Part shown: positions 17,616 to 25,902 of the stretch, in pieces
Position numbering within the stretch: the first letter of the stretch is position 1
Layout of the letters: the number at the start of each line of letters is the position of its first letter
Assembly (NCBI RefSeq): GCF_900094545.1
Contig: NZ_FMAH01000047.1
Location: 1 to 47,875 of the forward strand
Direction: 5' to 3'
From: Martinezella miluonensis
Lineage (GTDB): Bacteria; Pseudomonadota; Alphaproteobacteria; Rhizobiales; Rhizobiaceae
DNA: 47,875 nucleotides
Notes under the pieces: generated by a model
Seen by the model: the letters and a program-made list of their open reading frames with translations, nothing else
Told to the model about the DNA's origin: nothing
Databases searched by the model: none
Translations under genes and position numbers: made by a program

Positions 17616-18142
17616 CGATATCCCGACCGAAGATCTTCGGCATTGCCGGCTGGAAGAATTCAGGCAAGACCGGACTTGCGGTGCGTCTGGTCACCGAGTT
17701 CACGCGGCGCGGCTATTGCATTTCGACGATCAAGCATGCGCATCATGATTTCGATATCGACAAGGTCGGCGCCGACAGCTTCCGTCATCGCGAGGCCGGA
17801 GCGTATGAGGTTACCATCGTTTCCGGCACGCGCTATGCCATCATGCACGAATTGCGCGGCGCACCCGAACCGAGTTTTGAGGAAATATTGGCGCGCCTAG
17901 CCCCTTGCGACCTCGTACTGATCGAGGGCTACAAACGCGAGCCTATCCCGAAGATCGAGGCTCGTCGCCTGGAAGCGGCCCAACGCGAGCCGCTCGCCCC
18001 ACACGACCCGCATATCGTCGCCATCGCCGCCGACCATGCCGTCGAAGAGGCCGGTTCGCTTGCCGTCTTCGATCTCGATGACACGATTGCAATCGCCGAT
18101 TTCATCGCCGCGACCACGGAACTCGGCGAGCCGGCAAAATAA
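17612..18142 (+). CDS. mobB: Molybdopterin-guanine dinucleotide biosynthesis adaptor protein B
   Basis: A small GTP-binding P-loop protein that assists MobA. The 176-residue product has Walker A GWKNSGKT at 13-20 and the family segments TIKHAHHDFDIDK and LVLIEGYKREPIPKIE. ATG 17612 overlaps the mobA stop by 4 nt. MobB is not essential for cofactor synthesis in E. coli, but it is usually kept beside mobA. A strong bidirectional terminator (18141-18172) closes the operon. Confidence 0.93.
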   Translation: MTISRPKIFGIAGWKNSGKTGLAVRLVTEFTRRGYCISTIKHAHHDFDIDKVGADSFRHREAGAYEVTIVSGTRYAIMHELRGAPEPSFEEILARLAPCDLVLIEGYKREPIPKIEARRLEAAQREPLAPHDPHIVAIAADHAVEEAGSLAVFDLDDTIAIADFIAATTELGEPAK

Positions 18143-18172
18143 AAGGCCGCCAGTTTCCCGGCGGCCCCTTTT
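18141..18172. terminator. Bidirectional terminator between mobB and the ompA-like gene
   Basis: Perfect 7-bp stem GGCCGCC / GGCGGCC (18145-18151, 18160-18166) flanked by AAAA on the left and CCTTTT on the right. It lies between two convergent stop codons. Confidence 0.85.
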
Positions 18173-18189
18173 CATGTGTCAGCAGACGC

Positions 18190-20667
18190 TTACTGCTTCG
18201 ATGCGACCGGACGGACCAGCGGCGTGATGCGCCGGATGGTGACGCGGCGATTTTCCTGCGACGGTCCCGTCGTATTCACCTTGAGATACTGCTCGCCATA
18301 GCCCTGAGTTACCAGGTTTTCGGCCGGGATGCCGTAGACATCGGTCAGCACGTTGGCGACCGATTCCGCGCGGCGGTCCGACAGGATCAGATTGCTCTGT
18401 GCCGAACCCACGGCATCCGTATGGCCTTCGATAAGGAAGGTCTCGGTCGGATCGCGCTGGATGACCTTCGACATGCCGTCTGCGACACCGCGCAGCGTGC
18501 TGGCCTGCGACATCGGAATGTCGGCGCTGCCCGTTGCGAAGGTGATCGTATCGAGGTCGATACGGCGGATCTTGTCACGAATACGGGCCGAATAACGCAC
18601 TTCGTTGACCGAATAGATTCGCTCGACCGGCTCGACCGGCGGCTCCCGCAGGAAGTCGTAGTAGTTCGCATTGCGGTTGGACGCCGTGTCGATGATGTAC
18701 TGGCTCAGCGGAATGAGCAGGCGCATCGGCGGCAGGTCGTCGCCCGGATCGCGGAAATAGTCGTCATGATCCGGCCGGTCTTCGAGCTCAGGCGAATAGA
18801 ACAGCACATATTCCCGACCTCGGGCATCGACACGCGAGCGCTGGATGATGTCACCATAGCGGTTGCGGATGGTGATGATCTGATCGCCGTTCGGCTGGTC
18901 GATGGTCTCGCGGTAGCGATCCCGTGGCAGCTGCTCGTAGGTAGGCCGCTCGCCGCCGCGAACGAAGCGGTCGGTATCGTCATGGCGAACGACATAGGTG
19001 TTGTCGACATTCACGATGGTGCGATTGTCCTGATTGATGATGGTCTGGATAGACGTGCCCTGCGGCGGGGCGAAATCCGGACGGCGGTCTATCCGGCGGC
19101 CCTGCTCGCTGGTCACGGCCTCGATCTTGACGGGCGGTTGCGCCTGGGCGCCGGCGGCGGCGCGTTGTGCCTCGGCATCGGAGGTCGGCGGCTTGGTGTA
19201 AGCCGGTGGCGGCTGCTGGGCCGGGTTGGTTTGCGCCTGGCCGCTCTGAACTTGACCGGCCTGCCCGCGACCACCTTGTGCACCAGGAGCGACCGGGTTC
19301 TGGCCGCCATTCAGATGTTCTCCGCGACGGACGGAATCCTTCTGGCTGTCGAGCACGGCGCTGCCGTTCTCAACCGGCAGGATGACAGGACCATTTGCCG
19401 AAGCCGGATTTTCCGCGATCTTCTTGCGGCGTTCCAGCTCCTGCGGCGAAACCTGTTCTGCCGGAGGCACCTGAATTTCGCCGGCCTGCTGGCCGCTGCC
19501 ATTGGCCGCTGGAGGCGTTGCACTGCCTTGAGCGGGCGCCACTGCCCCATTGGCGGGCGGCTTGCCAGGCTGCGGGGTGGCTGCCTGATTTCCGGGCTGA
19601 GCGGGCTGTGCCTGCGGCTCGCCCTTCTGGGCCGGCTGCTGTGGATTGGCGGCAGGCTGTTCGCCCTGCTGCTGCGTCTGCGGCTGCTTGCCATGCGTCT
19701 TGTCGCCGGGCTTCTGTCCCTGCTCGGTGCCGGGTGCCACCTGAGTTCCAGGCTGGGCTTCAGGTTGTGCCTGCGTCGCGGGCTGCTGAGTCTTTTGCCC
19801 CTTGGGCGGCTGAGCGGCAGGCGTCTGCGGCTGTTCGGCCGGCTGTTGCGCCGGAGCCTCCGGCTGAGCCTGCTTCTTCGGATGGGCATTCTGGTCAGGT
19901 TGGGCCTGCTTCGCCGGCTCCTGCTGAGTTTGCGGCGCGGCGGTCGCCGGAGCTTCCTTCTGGACAGGAGCTTCCTTCGGAGCCTGCGCGGGCTGTTGTG
20001 CCTTCGGCTCGGGCTTGGCCTTGGGTTCAGGCTTTGCCTCCGGCTGCGTTTCAGCGGCAGGCTGCTGCTGTTCTACCTTGGGCTGCGGTGCTTCCGCAGG
20101 CTGCTTGCCCTTCTGCTTGGGTTGCGGCGCCTCGGGCTGGGCCTCGGGAGCGACGGCCTTCGGCTGCGACTTGGCTTCAGGCTGGGCCTGCGGCTCTTCG
20201 GCCGGCTGCTGATGCTGCTTCTTCGGCTCGGGCGGAGCCTCTGCGGCCGGCTGCTGCTTCTGCGGCTTCGGCTGCTCCTGCTCTGCGGGCTGCTGATGCT
20301 CGGCCTTCGGCGGCTGGGCTTCCGGTTGCTGCTGCTTCTGCGGCTTTGGCTGCGGCGCCGCTTCGGGCTCGGCCTGCTTGTGCTGCGGCTCTGCACCGCC
20401 CTGAGACTTCTGGCCTTCGTGCTTCTGGCCCTGCTCACCCTCGGCGGGCTTCTTGTGCTTGAGCTGCTCTTCGTCCGGCTGGGCGGCCGGTGCCTCCTGC
20501 TGAGCCACTTCGAAGCTTCCAGCGACACCCTTCGTTCCGGCGATGCCATTACTCAATGGCGTGATGGCCTGCCCGCTCAACGCTGCAGCGGCTGCCGGCT
20601 CGAACGCGAGCGATAGGGACAGCAGCGGAAATGCGGCGCTGGCAAATAGTCTGGATCGCTTTCCCAT
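18190..20667 (-). CDS. OmpA-family peptidoglycan-binding protein with a long low-complexity linker
   Basis: Predicted secreted or outer-membrane-associated protein tethered to peptidoglycan. The 825-residue product has a signal peptide (about 1-30). A region of about 420 residues (roughly 45-470) is made almost only of P, Q, K, A and E, with recurring PQ/KPQ/QQPAE units. A middle domain of unknown type (about 530-700) follows, and an OmpA C-terminal domain (about 710-815) with FLIEGHTDAVGSAQSN, LSDRRAESV and a terminal ENRRVTI. The ATG at 20667 has GGAG at 7 nt; an earlier start (20721) is unsupported. Its beta-barrel status is unclear. Confidence 0.9.
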   Translation of the reverse strand: MGKRSRLFASAAFPLLSLSLAFEPAAAAALSGQAITPLSNGIAGTKGVAGSFEVAQQEAPAAQPDEEQLKHKKPAEGEQGQKHEGQKSQGGAEPQHKQAEPEAAPQPKPQKQQQPEAQPPKAEHQQPAEQEQPKPQKQQPAAEAPPEPKKQHQQPAEEPQAQPEAKSQPKAVAPEAQPEAPQPKQKGKQPAEAPQPKVEQQQPAAETQPEAKPEPKAKPEPKAQQPAQAPKEAPVQKEAPATAAPQTQQEPAKQAQPDQNAHPKKQAQPEAPAQQPAEQPQTPAAQPPKGQKTQQPATQAQPEAQPGTQVAPGTEQGQKPGDKTHGKQPQTQQQGEQPAANPQQPAQKGEPQAQPAQPGNQAATPQPGKPPANGAVAPAQGSATPPAANGSGQQAGEIQVPPAEQVSPQELERRKKIAENPASANGPVILPVENGSAVLDSQKDSVRRGEHLNGGQNPVAPGAQGGRGQAGQVQSGQAQTNPAQQPPPAYTKPPTSDAEAQRAAAGAQAQPPVKIEAVTSEQGRRIDRRPDFAPPQGTSIQTIINQDNRTIVNVDNTYVVRHDDTDRFVRGGERPTYEQLPRDRYRETIDQPNGDQIITIRNRYGDIIQRSRVDARGREYVLFYSPELEDRPDHDDYFRDPGDDLPPMRLLIPLSQYIIDTASNRNANYYDFLREPPVEPVERIYSVNEVRYSARIRDKIRRIDLDTITFATGSADIPMSQASTLRGVADGMSKVIQRDPTETFLIEGHTDAVGSAQSNLILSDRRAESVANVLTDVYGIPAENLVTQGYGEQYLKVNTTGPSQENRRVTIRRITPLVRPVASKQ

Positions 20668-21036
20668 ATGGGATCTCCTCTTATGATCTTTGTCCGCCGA
20701 ATTGCGAATCTCAGCGGGCAAGGCGATGCCTCACGATCCCGGCCAATTTTCGGTTCTCATGAGGCTGAATCACGGCAAGCCGCTATTAGGTTCCGAACTA
20801 TTAGGTTGCAGCAATTAACCTCGGCTGAACGTAGCGGATGGCTTTCGTTCAGATTTCCCTTTGGCGCGTTTCCATTGCAGCGGAATTGCGCAATGGCGAT
20901 TGCCTTCGTGATTCCAGTTGCATTTTCCGGAAAAAAAGTACGAATATCGGCGCAAGGCGGGCCACCGACCCGCTCCACTCGAGCCGTCTGCCAAGAAATA
21001 ATAATGAGCTGCCGGCCACCACCAGAGAGGACCAAT
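20668..21036. other. Divergent intergenic region between the ompA-like and amino acid importer genes
   Basis: About 370 bp. It holds a 10-bp direct repeat CTATTAGGTT (20783-20792 and 20798-20807, period 15), a dyad CCATTGC / GCAATGG (20872-20896), and the self-complementary TTTTCCGGAAAA at 20923-20934. No clear -35/-10 pair stands out. The importer frame stays open through most of this region without a supported start. Confidence 0.45.
20783..20807. repeat. Tandem direct repeat CTATTAGGTT
   Basis: Two identical 10-bp copies begin 15 bp apart; the second is followed by AACCT in opposite sense (AGGTT-N9-AACCT). It lies about 120 bp upstream of the ompA-like start and 230 bp upstream of the importer start. 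It could bind a regulator; no family is suggested by the sequence. Confidence 0.5.
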
Positions 21037-21819
21037 ATGCGCATCTCCACTCGTCTTTTTGCCGCCGCATCCTTCGCCGCGATGTCACTCTTCGCTGGCG
21101 CCGCGCTTGCCGACGGCGATTCGATCGTGTTCGGCACCGACGCGACCTACCCGCCCTTCGAATCGCTGGAAGCAGGCGGCAAGTTCGTCGGCTTCGACAT
21201 CGATATAACCAACGCGCTTTGCGATCATATGAAGGTCAAGTGCACCTTCGTGAACCAGGATTTCGACGGCATCATTCCGGCCCTGCAAGCCAAGAAGTTC
21301 GACGCCATCATCTCGTCCATGTCGATCACACCGGAACGCCAGAAGATCGTCGACTTCACCAACAAGATCTACAACACGCCGCCGGCGATCGCCGTGCCGA
21401 AGGACTCCACCATCAAGGAGGCCACCAACGAAGGTCTGAAGGGCAAGTCGATCGGTGCCCAGTCCTCCACGACGCATGCCAATTACGCTTCCGCCCACCT
21501 GAAGGACGCGCAGTTGAAGCTCTATCCCTCAGCTGACGAATACAAGCTCGACCTCGGCAATGGCCGTATCGATGCCGCCATCGACGACGTCGTCGTCCTG
21601 TCAGAATGGGTAAAGTCGGACGCCGGCAGCTGCTGCAAGATGCTCGGCACGCTGAAGAACGACCCGGTCATCAACGGTGCTGGCGCAGGCATTGCCATCC
21701 GAAAGGGCGACACGGCTCTCCGTGACAAGCTCAACGCGGCCATCGATGCGATCCGTGCGGACGGCACCTATAAGAAGATTCAGGACAAGTACTTCGATTT
21801 CGACGTTTACGGCGGCTGA
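21037..21819 (+). CDS. Polar amino acid ABC importer, periplasmic binding protein (ArgT/HisJ type)
   Basis: Periplasmic solute-binding protein delivering an amino acid to the two permeases encoded next. The 260-residue chain has a signal peptide (about 1-23, cleaved after ALA) and the family-3 pattern FGTDATYPPFES, then GFDIDITNALCDHM, and DAIISSMSITPERQKIVDFT. Similarity is closest to lysine/arginine/ornithine or opine-binding proteins, so a basic amino acid is the best guess. ATG 21037 has GAGG at 7 nt. A strong terminator right after it should lower permease expression relative to this protein. Confidence 0.92.
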   Translation: MRISTRLFAAASFAAMSLFAGAALADGDSIVFGTDATYPPFESLEAGGKFVGFDIDITNALCDHMKVKCTFVNQDFDGIIPALQAKKFDAIISSMSITPERQKIVDFTNKIYNTPPAIAVPKDSTIKEATNEGLKGKSIGAQSSTTHANYASAHLKDAQLKLYPSADEYKLDLGNGRIDAAIDDVVVLSEWVKSDAGSCCKMLGTLKNDPVINGAGAGIAIRKGDTALRDKLNAAIDAIRADGTYKKIQDKYFDFDVYGG

Positions 21820-21848
21820 TCGCCCGTCGATTCCTTGGGAAAAGACGA

Positions 21849-21882
21849 CGGCGGAAGCTTGCTCTTCCGCCGTTTTTGTTTG
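21849..21882 (+). terminator. Intra-operon terminator between binding protein and permease genes
   Basis: Perfect 10-bp stem ACGGCGGAAG / CTTCCGCCGT (21849-21858, 21865-21874) with a 6-nt loop and a run of five T beginning at 21874. It lies 29 nt after the binding-protein stop. Partial read-through would give high binding protein and low permease, common in ABC importers. Confidence 0.85.
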
Positions 21883-21937
21883 ACAACGAGAAGAATATAA
21901 GCAGAAACGCGGCAAAAGCCGCTAGGGGAAATACAGC

Positions 21938-22750
21938 ATGAGCGGATTGTTTTCCGCCGTCGGTTCCTTGTGGACCTGGTTGAGTACGATTTTCGACCCG
22001 TTGTGTGGTCCGGCCGGACTATTCACCGTGTTTACCATGTTCAGCCCGCACACGATGCTCGCCTGTGGCGATGCGGGCTGGGGAGATGAGCTGGCCGGTG
22101 GCCTGAAGATTACCATCGCCGTCTCTCTCGCGACGCTGCCACTCGGGATCGTCATCGGTTTCTTCGTCGCACTTGCTCAGCAATCGGAAGAGAGGTCGCT
22201 GCGGCTTGCCGCCGGCGTCTTCACCACGATTTTCCGCGGCCTGCCGGAGCTGCTGACGCTCTTCATCATTTACTACGGCCTGCAGATCCTGCTGCAAACG
22301 CTGCTTGCCAAATTCGGCTATAACGGTCCCATCGAGATCAATGCCTTCGCTGCGGGCATGGTCGCGCTGGCAATCGTCTTTTCGGCCTATTGCTCGGAAG
22401 TGCTGGTATCTGCTTTCAAGGCTATTCCGAAAGGCCAGTATGAGGCAGGCGATGCCTTGGGCTTCCATCGCGCACGCACCATGCGGCTGATCATTGTGCC
22501 GCAGCTCGTCCGCATCTCGCTGCCAAATCTCGGAAACCTCTGGATGAACCTGTTGAAGGACACATCCTACGTGTCGATCATCGGTCTTGCAGACATCATC
22601 AGGCAGACGGGGATCGCCGTGCGCGTCACCAAGGCGCCCTTCACCTTCTATTCGATCGCCTGCCTGTTCTATCTGACCTTGGCCGTCATTTCGTCGATCG
22701 GTCTCTTCTATCTCGACCGATGGGCCAAGCAAGCGGAGGTCCGTCGATGA
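21938..22750 (+). CDS. Polar amino acid ABC importer permease (HisQ-like)
   Basis: A 270-residue inner-membrane permease with about five helices and the cytoplasmic EAA loop (EAGDALGFHRARTMRLIIVPQ, about residues 168-188) that docks an ATPase. The insert at about residues 15-50, before the first conserved helix, is longer than in many HisQ proteins. GGGGA lies about 9 nt before the ATG. Its stop overlaps the start of the next permease (ATGA), so the two are translationally coupled and probably form a heterodimer. Confidence 0.92.
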   Translation: MSGLFSAVGSLWTWLSTIFDPLCGPAGLFTVFTMFSPHTMLACGDAGWGDELAGGLKITIAVSLATLPLGIVIGFFVALAQQSEERSLRLAAGVFTTIFRGLPELLTLFIIYYGLQILLQTLLAKFGYNGPIEINAFAAGMVALAIVFSAYCSEVLVSAFKAIPKGQYEAGDALGFHRARTMRLIIVPQLVRISLPNLGNLWMNLLKDTSYVSIIGLADIIRQTGIAVRVTKAPFTFYSIACLFYLTLAVISSIGLFYLDRWAKQAEVRR

Positions 22751-23577
22751 GCCATGCCGAAATTCTGATCGCGGCGCAGCCGGCTCCGCCGCAAACGGCA
22801 AGAAAGCTATCCAAGGCCCGCATCGCTGGCTATTTCTTTCTAGGCTTATGGGCCGTTCTCGGCATTTCGCTGCTGGCGATGATCGTGTTCGGCTGGGATC
22901 TCGATAAGGTCGTGACATATGGACCCAGGCTTCGCAACGGTCTCTGGATCACCGTCAAGCTGGTCACCATATCCTTTGTGCTCGGCGCGATCCTGTCGCT
23001 ACCGCTGGCCTTCGCCCGCATGTCGAGCAACAAGATCCTGAGCACGCTGACCTATTGCTATGTCTATCTGTTCCGCGGCACGCCGCTCCTGGCGCAGATA
23101 TTCATGGTTTACTACGGGTTCCCGAGTTTCCGCTGGTTCTTCGAGGACATCGGCATGTGGTGGTTCTTCAAGGACCCATTCTATTGCGGCGTCTTCGCCA
23201 TGACGCTCAATACGGCCGCTTATCAGGCGGAAATCGTTCGAGCTGCCATCCAGAGCGTGCCGAAGGGCCAGAGCGAAGCGGCCAACGCCCTCGGCTTCCA
23301 TACATGGATCGCCTTCCGCAAGATCATCATTCCCCAGGCGCTCATCGTTGCCCTGCGCCCCTACGGCAATGAAATCATCCTGCTGATAAAAAGTTCGGCG
23401 ACGGTTTCCATCATCACGGTCTATGACCTCATGGGCGAAACACGCTACGCGTTTTCGCGGACTTACGACTACCAGATCTATCTCTGGGCAGCGATCTTCT
23501 ATCTGGTGATCGTCGAGTTCATGAGAAACGGCTGGGCTTGGATGGAAGGCCGGCTGACGCGCCACCTCAAGCGCTGA
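22747..23577 (+). CDS. Polar amino acid ABC importer permease (HisM-like)
   Basis: The second permease, 276 residues, with an N-terminal extension of about 20 residues, five to six helices, and the EAA loop EAANALGFHTWIAFRKIIIPQ. ATG 22747 overlaps the previous stop codon. A terminator follows at 23584. No ATP-binding subunit follows or precedes these genes; the only ABC ATPases in the window belong to sulfonate import and an ABC-2 exporter. The ATPase is presumably encoded elsewhere or shared. Confidence 0.92.
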   Translation: MSHAEILIAAQPAPPQTARKLSKARIAGYFFLGLWAVLGISLLAMIVFGWDLDKVVTYGPRLRNGLWITVKLVTISFVLGAILSLPLAFARMSSNKILSTLTYCYVYLFRGTPLLAQIFMVYYGFPSFRWFFEDIGMWWFFKDPFYCGVFAMTLNTAAYQAEIVRAAIQSVPKGQSEAANALGFHTWIAFRKIIIPQALIVALRPYGNEIILLIKSSATVSIITVYDLMGETRYAFSRTYDYQIYLWAAIFYLVIVEFMRNGWAWMEGRLTRHLKR

Positions 23578-23583
23578 TCGGAT

Positions 23584-23608
23584 AAAGGCGGCGCAAGCCG
23601 CCTTTATT
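23584..23608 (+). terminator. Terminator of the amino acid importer operon
   Basis: Perfect 9-bp stem AAAGGCGGC / GCCGCCTTT (23584-23592, 23597-23605) around a GCAA tetraloop, starting 7 nt after the stop codon. Confidence 0.85.
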
Positions 23609-23684
23609 GGCAGCACTCGCTTGATATCGCTGCTAACGCATTGATTATTTAATTGAAATTCCCTTTGCGACACTTTTGTAAAGC

Positions 23685-23731
23685 TTGAGTTTACCTTGAG
23701 CTGTTTCCATATCTTAGTGACCATGAGTCAC
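23685..23731 (+). promoter_or_regulatory. Candidate usg promoter with overlapping dyad
   Basis: TTGAGT (23685-23690) and CATATC (23708-23713) are separated by 17 bp, an acceptable sigma-70 arrangement. Just downstream, around the expected transcription start, lies GTGAC-CATGA-GTCAC (23717-23731), a perfect 5-bp dyad that could be an operator. The usg start codon is at 23763. Confidence 0.4.
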
Positions 23732-23762
23732 GAACAAGAATGGGAACGGAAAGAGAAAGCTC

Positions 23763-24029
23763 ATGCACGACGACATGCAAAAGCAGTTGCAAGGCTATGG
23801 GTTGACGACGGCGCAGATCCTCTATCACCTGCCCGACCATCCGCAATTTCTCCAGACCTATATCTGGCAGGACTATGACCTTGCCCCGAACTTCCCCGAA
23901 ATGCGCGGCTTCCTGAAATTCTGGCAGGAGAAGCTGGACGGACCGCTGCATTCGGTACACTACGTTCACCGCAAGCTCATATCGGCAACCGAGTGGCGGG
24001 CCGTGAAAGGCGAATTCATCCTGCACTGA
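23763..24029 (+). CDS. Usg-family protein
   Basis: An 88-residue soluble protein (GYGLTTAQILYHLPDHPQFLQ, IWQDYDLAPNFPEMRGFLKFW) that I recognise as the Usg family of alphaproteobacteria, named from an ORF upstream of trpF in Caulobacter. Its biochemical role is unknown. The first ATG has GGAAAGAGAAAG upstream; a second in-frame ATG (23775) lacks a ribosome site. It stands alone here, with no tryptophan genes in the window. Confidence 0.85.
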   Translation: MHDDMQKQLQGYGLTTAQILYHLPDHPQFLQTYIWQDYDLAPNFPEMRGFLKFWQEKLDGPLHSVHYVHRKLISATEWRAVKGEFILH

Positions 24030-24079
24030 GGCAATCAGGCCGAATGTGCGGCGTTTCTCTTACGGCGACGCTGCCGCCG

Positions 24080-24805
24080 TCAGACATGCGCTTCGCCATG
24101 GACAAAGTCCCCTTCATCCGACCCGCGATGGAGCGTGCCATAGACAACAGCAGCGTAGAAAACCGCGACAAGAACGATGACAACTACGCCGGGGATCGGC
24201 CCGAGTGCTGCATTGTCGGTGATGTAGCTCCATGAATGCGCCATCTCTTGCGCGGCGGGATCAGTCTGAAGTCTTGGCGTCGAAATCTTCAGGACCCACG
24301 CCAGCAGCAGGATCGCATACATCCAGCAATAATTGCGCCGCAAGCGCCGCTGCGCCGCTTCGGCATAACTGAGCAGCAGCCGCGGAGCGCGCAGACTGGA
24401 CGCAATCGCCAGCGCCCAATCATTGTTGAGTTCGGCTTGCGGCGCCAGGATTTGCGCAAAATAGTTCCGCTCCAGCTGCCGCACGCGCGAGCGGTAGACA
24501 TCGAAGAAGCGATATCGCCGCGCTTCGATCATCAGTAGCAGCGTGATCAGCATCATGCCGAAGAGCAGCACGCCGTGATGAGACGAGGGCGTCGATAGCG
24601 ACACGGAAAGCAGAGCCGCAACCACCGTGATCGCCCAGTTCGACGTCCGGTCGATGCGATCGCGCCAGCTTGTCATCCTCGCCAGTTCGCCCCGGTAGTA
24701 ATGGGTCAATGTGTTGGTGACTTCAGCCGATGACGACGGCATGGAGGGACGACCGCGCTCAACTGGGCTGTTTGTTGGGTTCGGTGCGGTCAGTTCGGTA
24801 TCCAT
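24080..24805 (-). CDS. DUF2270 integral membrane protein
   Basis: A 241-residue protein with about four hydrophobic segments: roughly residues 58-72, 79-94, 160-176 and 204-224. The family hallmark HYYRGELARMTSWRDRIDRT precedes the first helix. An amphipathic, Arg-rich stretch lies between helices 2 and 3. DUF2270 has no known function. GGAGG lies 8 nt upstream of the ATG. The C-terminus has an acidic/His tail. It is divergent from the TPR-methyltransferase gene and shares no evident operon. Confidence 0.85.
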   Translation of the reverse strand: MDTELTAPNPTNSPVERGRPSMPSSSAEVTNTLTHYYRGELARMTSWRDRIDRTSNWAITVVAALLSVSLSTPSSHHGVLLFGMMLITLLLMIEARRYRFFDVYRSRVRQLERNYFAQILAPQAELNNDWALAIASSLRAPRLLLSYAEAAQRRLRRNYCWMYAILLLAWVLKISTPRLQTDPAAQEMAHSWSYITDNAALGPIPGVVVIVLVAVFYAAVVYGTLHRGSDEGDFVHGEAHV

Positions 24806-24948
24806 GGTTGTTCCTCCCTTGTTTTTTATTCGGATAGCGTCCTCAATTCGCCTTTACCGAAAGCGATATTCTGCACCTGCAAGGCAAGCATTGCAAAAGC
24901 TGATCAAGCGCCTTAATGCCTGCGTGACAAAAGGAAGGGCCGGCATCC

Positions 24949-25773
24949 ATGGCAAAGAAGAAGATCGACGAAGACGCGCTGGCGGAAGCCTACAACCGGG
25001 CATTGGCACTGGAGAAGGCGGGCGATATCGACGCCGCGGTCAAAGCCTACGAAGAGGTTTTGGCTCTCGATCCGGAAGACCATGGCGGCGCTGCCGTGCG
25101 CATCGCCTCGATGGGGCGCGGCGAGATACCGGTGAAAGCGCCGGATGCCTATGTCGAGACGCTGTTCGATCAGCACGCCGAGGTTTTCGAGGATGTGCTC
25201 GTCGAACAGCTCGGCTATCACGTTCCCGTCCTCGTTCGCCAGCGCCTGCAGACACTTGGCCTGGGACCGTTCAAGCGCATGCTCGATCTCGGCTGCGGTA
25301 CGGGCCTGACCGGGAGCACCCTGCGCGACATCGTCGATGACATCACCGGCATCGATATCTCGGAAAACATGGTCGAAGTAGCCCACGAGAAGGACGTTTA
25401 CGAGACCCTCTTCGTCGCCGAGGTCGAGGACTTCCTCGACGACAACGATGAGGATGCCTTCGATCTGATTACCGCTACCGATGTCCTGCCCTATCTCGGT
25501 GCGCTGGAACCCCTGTTCTTCGGCGCAGCCGAAAACATGACAGCGGGCGGCCTCTTCATCTTCTCTTCCGAGACCCTGCCGGAAGCGACAATGGCCGGAC
25601 GCCCATATATGGTCGGCCCGCATCAGCGTTTCGCCCATTCCGAGGCCTATGTGCGCGAACGGCTGACGGCGACCGGCTTCGAGCTCATCGAAATCACCGA
25701 CATCAACGTCCGCATGCAGGATGGCCAGCCGACGCCGGGCCATCTGATCATCGCCCGCCGCCGCGCAGACTGA
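24949..25773 (+). CDS. TPR-containing class I SAM methyltransferase
   Basis: A 274-residue cytosolic protein. Residues about 8-45 form one tetratricopeptide unit (AYNRALALEKAGDIDAAVKA). Residues about 100-230 form a Rossmann methyltransferase with the SAM motif LDLGCGTGLTG, an acidic ribose contact in GIDIS, and a DLITATDVLPYLG strand. The fusion of a short TPR to a methyltransferase occurs in several alphaproteobacterial proteins of unassigned substrate. AAGGAAGGG precedes the ATG. A perfect palindrome lies 19 nt after the stop. Confidence 0.88.
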   Translation: MAKKKIDEDALAEAYNRALALEKAGDIDAAVKAYEEVLALDPEDHGGAAVRIASMGRGEIPVKAPDAYVETLFDQHAEVFEDVLVEQLGYHVPVLVRQRLQTLGLGPFKRMLDLGCGTGLTGSTLRDIVDDITGIDISENMVEVAHEKDVYETLFVAEVEDFLDDNDEDAFDLITATDVLPYLGALEPLFFGAAENMTAGGLFIFSSETLPEATMAGRPYMVGPHQRFAHSEAYVRERLTATGFELIEITDINVRMQDGQPTPGHLIIARRRAD

Positions 25774-25791
25774 GACCATCGACATCAAGTG

Positions 25792-25823
25792 GAAAATAGT
25801 TATCCAAATGGATAACTATTTTC
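25792..25823. promoter_or_regulatory. Perfect 14-bp palindrome upstream of the GST-ArsR-SRPBCC operon
   Basis: GAAAATAGTTATCC and its exact complement flank an AAAT spacer, 80 nt before the GST start and 19 nt after the methyltransferase stop. Being AT-rich and without a T-tract, it looks more like an operator than a terminator. A regulator of the ArsR fold encoded in the same operon is the obvious candidate to bind it. A terminator role for the preceding gene is the alternative. Confidence 0.6.
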
Positions 25824-25902
25824 TTGCTCCGCGGCGATCGAGCTGATACTTAGCCATTCAGATAAGTTTCAGCTCGAACCTTGGACTTGGAAAGGTCGTC
25901 GC

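Noticed and set aside
18421..20616. Long plus-strand frame (731 codons), Leu/Arg/Gly-rich
   Set aside because: It is antisense to the OmpA-like gene and exists because the P/Q/K/A/E-rich codons leave other frames open; it has no domain or ribosome site.
20668..21036. Upstream extension of the amino acid-binding protein
   Set aside because: The extension would bury the signal peptide; ATG 21037 has a well-placed GAGG.
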